A DNA stretch of 11,708 bases from positions 1 to 11,708 of the forward strand of contig JAEZKZ010000116.1 in the NCBI GenBank assembly GCA_023415305.1, in the 5' to 3' direction. The notes beneath the pieces are model-generated. The model made no database searches and was not told the origin of the DNA. It saw only the letters and a list, made by a program, of their open reading frames with translations. Made by a program: the position numbers and the translations under genes. The DNA is from Bacillota bacterium. Its GTDB lineage: Bacteria > Bacillota > Clostridia > Acetivibrionales > DSM-1351. Of the stretch, positions 6,154 to 11,708 are shown one piece after another; the first letter of the stretch is position 1, and each line of letters starts with the position of its first letter.

Positions 6154-7312
6154 GTTCATACATACAGGCGACTGGCATATTGGGAAAATAGTAAATGACT
6201 TCAGTATGCTGGAGGAACAAAAGAATATATTGAAACAGCTTGTTTCGGTTATCGAAAGGGAAAAGCCCGAGGCGCTGGTACTGGCGGGGGATATATTTGA
6301 CAGGAGTATTCCCACTGTAGAAGCTGTTGAACTTGTAGATGATATTTTCTACAAGCTGACTCTTGAAATGAAAGTGCCTGTACTTGCAATTGCCGGCAAT
6401 CACGATAGTGCTGAACGACTGTCCTTTGCAAGCAGGATTCTGACAAATAACGGTTTACACATTTCGGGGATATTTGATGGAAACGTACCCTGCATAACCA
6501 TAGAGGACTCTTACGGGCCAGTAAATTTTTATCTTCTTCCCTACACAGACCCGAGAAATATACGTCACATATACCAGGATAGCCAGGTATCTAACCATGA
6601 CGATGCAATGAGAAAAATTCTGGATAAAATCGGACAAGCCTACAATTCAAGAGAAAGAAATGTAATGGTAACTCATGGTTATATAACTCATATGGGAAAG
6701 CCTGCGGAGTATGTCAGCGAATCTGAGAGACCTTTAAGTATCGGAGGGACTGACTTTGTTAGCTCTGAGTACTTTCAAATGTTTAACTATACGGCCCTCG
6801 GGCACCTGCATGCACCTCAGAAGGCGGGTTTTGAGAATGTCAGATATTCGGGCTCGCTTCTAAAATACTCCTTTTCAGAGGTTAATCAGAAAAAAGGTAT
6901 CACAATAGTCGAGCTGGATGAGAAGGGAAATGCTGCTTCAAGACACATAGACCTGACCCCTGCACGGGACATGAGAATAATCAAGGGACCGATAAGTGAA
7001 CTTATCAGCCCGGAGGTTTACAAAAGTGCAAATAACGAAGATTATATCCATGCGATTCTGACCGACAAGGGTGAACTCATTGATCCCATATCCAGACTCA
7101 GATCGGTATATCCTAATATAATGGGACTTTCCAGAGAGGGAACGGGTCAAAGGGAGAGTTCAAAGACTTCAGCCTCACAGGGCTATAAATCAAAATCCAA
7201 GCTGGAGCTATTCAAGGAGTTTTATGACTCAATCCAGGGGGAACCGCTGGAAGAGGAAGCAGAAACTGTAATGGCAAGAATTATCGGAGAGGTTGAAAAG
7301 GAAGGAGCGTAG
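6149..7312 (+). CDS. sbcD: SbcD, nuclease subunit of the SbcCD (Mre11-Rad50-like) complex
   Basis: SbcD is the Mn-dependent phosphoesterase that, with SbcC, degrades DNA ends and cuts hairpins and protein-blocked ends during repair. The 387-residue chain shows the metallophosphoesterase motifs in order: D8 and H10 in HTGDWHIG, D48 in LAGDIFDRS, N84-H85-D86 in GNHDSAE, H176 in VTHGY, and H219 and H221 in ALGHLHAPQ. The capping and SbcC-binding region follows from about 260 to the end. I take ATG 6149, with GAGGAGGT (6137-6144) at 4 bases, over the in-frame GTG at 6131, which would start before that binding site and inside the hairpin. A Ser/Lys-rich stretch (about 330-350, TGQRESSKTSASQGYKSKSK) looks like a linker. 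sbcC follows after 72 bases. Confidence 0.96.
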   Translation: MKFIHTGDWHIGKIVNDFSMLEEQKNILKQLVSVIEREKPEALVLAGDIFDRSIPTVEAVELVDDIFYKLTLEMKVPVLAIAGNHDSAERLSFASRILTNNGLHISGIFDGNVPCITIEDSYGPVNFYLLPYTDPRNIRHIYQDSQVSNHDDAMRKILDKIGQAYNSRERNVMVTHGYITHMGKPAEYVSESERPLSIGGTDFVSSEYFQMFNYTALGHLHAPQKAGFENVRYSGSLLKYSFSEVNQKKGITIVELDEKGNAASRHIDLTPARDMRIIKGPISELISPEVYKSANNEDYIHAILTDKGELIDPISRLRSVYPNIMGLSREGTGQRESSKTSASQGYKSKSKLELFKEFYDSIQGEPLEEEAETVMARIIGEVEKEGA

Positions 7313-7335
7313 CGGGTGGGAGAGCACGCTTAAGG

Positions 7336-7389
7336 TGGCCACAATGGTGGCTCAAAGCCGCTTACAGTGGCTTAGGAGGTAGATATGAA
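7336..7389 (+). repeat. Duplicated hairpin leader element, copy 2 (before sbcC)
   Basis: This is the second copy of the 6100-6153 element, placed so that its ATG is that of sbcC at the same offset. Its blocks are GGCCAC (7337-7342), GTGGCT (7347-7352), AGCCGC (7356-7361) and GTGGCT (7367-7372), followed by AGGAGGT (7374-7380). Compared with copy 1, T-to-C in block 1 turns a U-G pair into C-G, A-to-G in block 3 turns A-U into G-U, and the third change falls in the loop between blocks 3 and 4. All stay compatible with both folds. In-frame reading of the copy does not stop at the same place as copy 1, so RNA structure, not a peptide, seems to be what is kept. Confidence 0.7.
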
Positions 7390-10300
7390 ACCGTTAAATT
7401 TGACAATAAGTGCCTTTGGCCCCTATGCCAAAGAACAACATATTGATTTTACAAAGCTTACAGAGCAGATTTTTGTTATTTCAGGGCCCACAGGTGCCGG
7501 AAAAACCACAATATTTGATGCTATCAGCTTTGCGCTTTTTGGTGAGGCATCAGGCAGCAGCCGTGATAGAGACAGTCTCAGAAGCGACTTTGCGCTGCCT
7601 GGAATAGAAACATACATAGAAATGGAATTTGAACTTAGAGATAAGGTGTACAAAGTCAAAAGGTCTCCCCAGCAGGAGCAGAAAAAGCTTAGGGGTGAAG
7701 GCTATACCATCAGGAATGCCGATGCGGAGCTGCTGCTGCCTGACGGGACACTAATTACCAAAATAGCTAACGTAGATGAAAAAATAAATGAACTGCTGGG
7801 TATAAACAAAGCACAGTTCAAGCAGATAGTAATGCTGCCCCAGGGGGAGTTCAGAAAGCTGCTGGAGGCAGACAGCAGCGAAAGGGAGCTTATATTCAGG
7901 AAAATTTTCGGCACCGAAGGCTTTGCTGAGATACAGAGAAGACTTGACGATGAGAGCAGAGAGCTTTACAAACGTGTACATGACATAAAGACTCAGATGG
8001 ATACACATATCAGGCATGTAGATACAGGTGAAAATGAGGCTCTTGAAGAGGTCCGAAACTCAAAAAACATTAATATTCAAATGTTTATGGAAAAACTGAC
8101 CGAAGCAGCAGCTTGTGATAGTAACAGGCTGGAGGCTGTTAATTCCCGGTTGCAGCTCATTATACAAAAGCAGGGCAGTTTAAAGGAAGATATAGCCAGG
8201 GCGGTTGAAATTAACAGAAAACTTGCAGACAGAGAGCAGTTAGCCCTCGAATACAATGGTGCCTTAAGCAGGGTGGAGGAATACAGACAAAAGGAGGCAG
8301 CTCTTGATTATTCCAGAAAAGCTTTGCCTATTGCCGAGGTTGATGAGCAGTTAAAAAAGGCCGATCAGAATATACTTATCAAGACCGCCCAGCTTGAGCA
8401 GGCAAAGCAGAAGGTTCAGAGGAAAACAGAAGAATTTGAAGGGGCACAGCAGCTTTTCAATTCCGAGAAGGAAAAAGAGTCTTTGAGAAGAAAGCTGGAG
8501 GCTGAACTGGCACTTCTAAATAACATGCTCCCAAAGGTTATGCAGTACGATAAGACCATAAAAGCGCTGGAAGCGGTAAAACGTAAGGGTGACGAGATAA
8601 GGCAGGACCTGGAACAGTCTGTTAAAAAACTGGAGCAGGAAAAAAACAGTTACAGGGCGCAGGAAGAGAAGCTGAGGAGCGTATACTCAGCCGAGACCGA
8701 AAGTATCAGGCTGGAAAAGGAAATAACAGCTAATAAAAAGCTTCTGCTGGAGCTGGATAGCATAAAAAAGCTTATTGAAGTCTGTTTTGAGCAGAACAAT
8801 AGCCATACGGCATTAAAGAAGTCCTTTGAAAGCTTTGATACTGAATATGTACATTTCCGCAGCAGGCTGGAGCAGGAGGAGGACAATTATCTCCGGGGAC
8901 AAGCCGGGCTTATGGCTAAGACCCTTAAGGATAATTGCCCCTGTCCGGTTTGCGGGTCAACAGAGCATCCTGCCCCTGCTGCGGCTCCTGACAATATAAC
9001 TGACCAACAGCAGCTAAAGGAGTTAAAACAGAAATTTGCTCATTTAAACGAACAGAGAACGGAGAAGTTAAAAGAGTTGTCCGAACTTAACGGAAATATA
9101 GACAGCAAAAGGCTGGAGATAGAAAATCGGATTTCTGCGCTGGAAGAGGGCGTACTTCCTGAAAGTATTTATAAAACAGATGAGGAAAAGGCCAGAGTCT
9201 TAATATTGGATGAGGATGCAAACAGCAATTACTATGATAGAGATATATCCATGCTTGAAAAAGTTAAGCAGGAAATAATTCTTAAAGGGACTGCTTTAAA
9301 GGCCGAAACCATGTCGCTTATTTCCTCTTACAAGGAAAAGAGCGAACTTGCAGGCAAAAAAGAGGAATTGGAGAAACTATACAGAGAAAGCGCCGAAGGT
9401 ATCAAAAAAATTGAGGAGGATATTAACCGGCAAAATGAGCAGAAAACAGCCATCGCTGAAGAGCTTGCACGTACTCGGTCAGAGGCAGCCGCTATTGAGC
9501 AGGAAGTTCCCGGTGACATGCGATCCATAGCGAAACTTAACTCAGCACTGGAGGAGATAAAGCGCGCAATAACCGACCTGGAAGAGGGTTTGAAAAATAC
9601 CGAGCGCGCTCAGGAACAGGCACGGCAGGCCTTGAGCATTGCTGAAAAGGAGTTTGCAGTAGTGACCACCTCTTTGAAGGAGAGTGTGGAGGAGCAGGAC
9701 CGCTTGAAAAAGCTGCTGGAGGAGAGGCTCAAGGCCTCAGGGTTTGAGGATTATGCACACTTTATAGCCATGAGAAAGAGTCAGCAGGAGTTGGATTCCT
9801 TACAGGGGGATATTACAGAATATTACCAAAGACTGCAGTCATTAAAGGATATGCTCACACGCCTTGAGGAGGAAACAAAAGCTTTAAACACCCAGGAGAT
9901 AGGTTTGCTTGAACAGAACTATCAGAAGCTGCTGGAAGAGCAAAACCTCCTGCAGGAGCAGCAAAATATTATATACTCCAGATATTCAAACAATACAAAA
10001 ACTCTGGAACAGCTCAAAGAGATAATTATACATCTTGAGACGCTTGAGAAAAAATATAATACCATAGGGGAGCTTTCAAGGATAGCAAAGGGTGATAATC
10101 CGCAAAGATTAACCTTTGAAAGGTATGTTCTGGCTGCATATTTTGATGAAATCATAACTGCTGCCAATCTGCGGCTGGAAAAGATGACAGGCTCAAGATA
10201 TCTCCTTCAAAGGAAAGAGGATAAAAGTAAAGGCCGCGCCCAACAAGGTCTGGAACTGGAAGTTTTTGATAATTATACCGGGAAGTCAAGGCATGTCAAG

Positions 10301-10594
10301 ACTCTTTCGGGAGGAGAGGGCTTTAAGGCTTCCCTGGCATTGGCCCTGGGTTTGGCAGATGTAGTTCAGTCTTATTCGGGAGGCATAAACCTGGATACAC
10401 TATTTATAGATGAAGGCTTCGGGTCACTTGATCCTGAATCACTTGATAGTGCAATACAATGCCTTGTAGAGATTCAAAAAACCGGCAGGTTGGTAGGTGT
10501 AATATCCCATGTGGTCGAATTAAAGGAGAGAATAAAAGCAGTATTAGAAATTACTTCGAAAAAAGAGGGAAGTTTTGTAAACTTTATCGTATAA
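7385..10594 (+). CDS. sbcC: SbcC, ATPase subunit of the SbcCD (Mre11-Rad50-like) complex
   Basis: SbcC is the SMC/Rad50-like ATPase that tethers DNA and controls the SbcD nuclease. The 1069 residues are close to the usual SbcC length. The N-terminal ATPase half has Walker A GPTGAGKTT (34-42) and a Q-loop-like VMLPQGEFRKLL at about 148-159. Two long Glu/Lys/Gln-rich coiled coils (about 180-500 and 540-880) flank the zinc hook C520-P-V-C523, preceded by a further C518. The C-terminal half has the signature LSGGE (974-978), Walker B LDTLFIDEGFGSLD (1003-1016) and the switch histidine H1042 in ISHVVE. The gene appears intact. AGGAGGT (7374-7380) is 4 bases before the ATG. It follows sbcD in one operon, each gene preceded by a copy of the same hairpin leader. 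Confidence 0.97.
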   Translation: MKPLNLTISAFGPYAKEQHIDFTKLTEQIFVISGPTGAGKTTIFDAISFALFGEASGSSRDRDSLRSDFALPGIETYIEMEFELRDKVYKVKRSPQQEQKKLRGEGYTIRNADAELLLPDGTLITKIANVDEKINELLGINKAQFKQIVMLPQGEFRKLLEADSSERELIFRKIFGTEGFAEIQRRLDDESRELYKRVHDIKTQMDTHIRHVDTGENEALEEVRNSKNINIQMFMEKLTEAAACDSNRLEAVNSRLQLIIQKQGSLKEDIARAVEINRKLADREQLALEYNGALSRVEEYRQKEAALDYSRKALPIAEVDEQLKKADQNILIKTAQLEQAKQKVQRKTEEFEGAQQLFNSEKEKESLRRKLEAELALLNNMLPKVMQYDKTIKALEAVKRKGDEIRQDLEQSVKKLEQEKNSYRAQEEKLRSVYSAETESIRLEKEITANKKLLLELDSIKKLIEVCFEQNNSHTALKKSFESFDTEYVHFRSRLEQEEDNYLRGQAGLMAKTLKDNCPCPVCGSTEHPAPAAAPDNITDQQQLKELKQKFAHLNEQRTEKLKELSELNGNIDSKRLEIENRISALEEGVLPESIYKTDEEKARVLILDEDANSNYYDRDISMLEKVKQEIILKGTALKAETMSLISSYKEKSELAGKKEELEKLYRESAEGIKKIEEDINRQNEQKTAIAEELARTRSEAAAIEQEVPGDMRSIAKLNSALEEIKRAITDLEEGLKNTERAQEQARQALSIAEKEFAVVTTSLKESVEEQDRLKKLLEERLKASGFEDYAHFIAMRKSQQELDSLQGDITEYYQRLQSLKDMLTRLEEETKALNTQEIGLLEQNYQKLLEEQNLLQEQQNIIYSRYSNNTKTLEQLKEIIIHLETLEKKYNTIGELSRIAKGDNPQRLTFERYVLAAYFDEIITAANLRLEKMTGSRYLLQRKEDKSKGRAQQGLELEVFDNYTGKSRHVKTLSGGEGFKASLALALGLADVVQSYSGGINLDTLFIDEGFGSLDPESLDSAIQCLVEIQKTGRLVGVISHVVELKERIKAVLEITSKKEGSFVNFIV

Positions 10595-10642
10595 TATAAA
10601 GAATGTAGAAAAAATTATGCTAATATATTATAGGAGAATGCT

Positions 10643-11708
10643 ATGGAGAAAAATTCAATTCTAATAAGGAACGAAATTGAAGCAAATAAATTCGCTTCTA
10701 AGGTAATGCTAGGTACTAATATCTTTGCAATAATAGTTTACATACTTAATGTTTTGGATATATTTGTTGTAGATGATACCCGAATGACTATAGCCATGTC
10801 TTTGGCAGTCGCGCTTCTTACTCTTCCGTTTATTATTGTTCAGGGCTTTAAGAGGCAGGACACGTGGGTAAAGTATATGACAGTAACAGCGGCAATACTG
10901 ATGGTGGGGGTATTGTCAACCTTGTTAAGCTATCATGTAGTAATTTTGTACGCTTTTCCCTTTGCAATCGCAAGCCTGTTTTTTTCCAGAAGACTTAGCT
11001 GGTACACAGCAGCGACAGCAATTATTATTTTAAATATTTCTCAGCTTCTGGTTACACCTTTGGGAGGGACACCGGATGACAATTTAACTGATACCTACAA
11101 AACCATTGTATATGGAATGGTTCCGAGAACCATACAGCTAATAATACTAGCAGTTATATTTATTGTTTTATCAAAAAGGACACGAAATATGTTAAGTAAC
11201 ATAATGGGCGCTGAAGAACAGCAGGAAATGTTCAGCAAAATGCTTAAGGTTACAAAAAAATCTACTGACGTGTCAAATGTTCTTGCTCAATCAGTCAGCA
11301 ACCTCTCGCTTATGACTGAAAATACAACCAAAGCAAATGAATCTATTGCCAATAAAACAGCAAGAATAGCCGAGGGTTCGAAAGAGTCTATAAGAAATAT
11401 TGAGGAGGCCACAGAAATAGTGGCAGATATGTCCACCAACATTGATAAAATAACACATGAAGGGATACAGCTCTCTGAGTTATCAGAGCAGATACGGACA
11501 TTATCCGAGAACAGCGTTGTTGTTATGAAGTCAGCGGTAGACGAAATGAATGCAATTGCTGAGGCTACAAGGCAGAGCAAAGAGACTATTGCTAAACTGG
11601 AAAGTCGGTCAGGGGAGATTTCAAAATTTGTTGAAGTAATTACCCAGATATCCTCTCAAACAAACCTTCTGGCTTTGAATGCTTCCATAGAATCAGCCAG
11701 AGCAGGTG
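10643..11708 (+). CDS. Methyl-accepting chemotaxis protein, 3' end outside window
   Basis: This open frame runs off the right edge after 355 codons. The N-terminus has about six hydrophobic segments (near 22-42, 48-68, 79-96, 99-114, 119-138 and 158-177) with only short loops, so any sensing would be within the membrane or by short loops. I see no extracellular Cache-type domain and no clear HAMP domain before the cytoplasmic helices, which begin near 185. The region from about 200 is a long methyl-accepting coiled coil, and the last residues (about 331-355, including ISSQTNLLALNASIESARAG) are the highly conserved hairpin tip that contacts CheA and CheW. TAGGAG (10631-10636) lies 6 bases before the ATG. 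It follows sbcC by 48 bases without a clear terminator, so readthrough is possible. The ligand is unknown. Confidence 0.92.
   Translation, partial: MEKNSILIRNEIEANKFASKVMLGTNIFAIIVYILNVLDIFVVDDTRMTIAMSLAVALLTLPFIIVQGFKRQDTWVKYMTVTAAILMVGVLSTLLSYHVVILYAFPFAIASLFFSRRLSWYTAATAIIILNISQLLVTPLGGTPDDNLTDTYKTIVYGMVPRTIQLIILAVIFIVLSKRTRNMLSNIMGAEEQQEMFSKMLKVTKKSTDVSNVLAQSVSNLSLMTENTTKANESIANKTARIAEGSKESIRNIEEATEIVADMSTNIDKITHEGIQLSELSEQIRTLSENSVVVMKSAVDEMNAIAEATRQSKETIAKLESRSGEISKFVEVITQISSQTNLLALNASIESARAG

Noticed and set aside
10575..10595. TTGTAA and TATAAT near the sbcC stop codon as a promoter for the chemoreceptor gene
   Set aside because: The two boxes are only 9 bp apart and no other -35 match lies at the right distance, so the pair is not a valid sigma-A promoter.

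Overview
The window is AT-rich DNA with strong GGAGG-type ribosome binding sites and sigma-A-like promoters. Its gene set (GH51 arabinofuranosidase, ArsR-fold regulator, DUF116 protein, YegS/BmrU-type lipid kinase, SbcD, SbcC, methyl-accepting chemotaxis protein) points to a low-GC Gram-positive anaerobe of the class Clostridia. A plant-polysaccharide degrader close to Ruminiclostridium would fit, but that placement is inferred from gene content, not from a search.

Layout. Bases 1-977 hold no gene I can support. They contain a good intrinsic terminator near the left edge, probably ending a gene outside the window, and several perfect inverted repeats. A regulator with an ArsR-type winged helix and a long C-terminal domain (978-1880, minus) is divergent from an intracellular GH51 alpha-L-arabinofuranosidase (2113-3621, plus). 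Each has a recognisable 17-bp-spaced promoter in the shared intergenic region, and a perfect 6+6 palindrome overlaps the end of the arabinofuranosidase -10 box. This looks like a self-contained arabinose-release module with a local sugar-responsive repressor. A terminator closes the GH51 unit at about 3660-3697.

A second group follows: a DUF116 protein with a cysteine-rich C-terminus (3818-4978) and a diacylglycerol-kinase-fold lipid kinase (5075-5959). Then comes sbcD (6149-7312) and sbcC (7385-10594), encoding the Mre11/Rad50-like nuclease complex that processes DNA ends and hairpins. The right edge cuts a methyl-accepting chemotaxis protein with about six N-terminal membrane helices (10643 onward).

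The most unusual signal is a 54-bp sequence placed at the identical distance in front of both sbcD and sbcC (6100-6153 and 7336-7389, 48 of 54 bases identical). It carries four alternating complementary blocks that can fold into two different hairpin arrangements ending at the Shine-Dalgarno site. The three differences inside the hairpin blocks and loops either keep pairing through G-U wobbles or fall in a loop. In front of sbcD the element lies inside the end of a small TTG-initiated reading frame with its own strong ribosome binding site. Together these suggest a shared translational control or subunit-balancing device for SbcC and SbcD. This is inference and untested.
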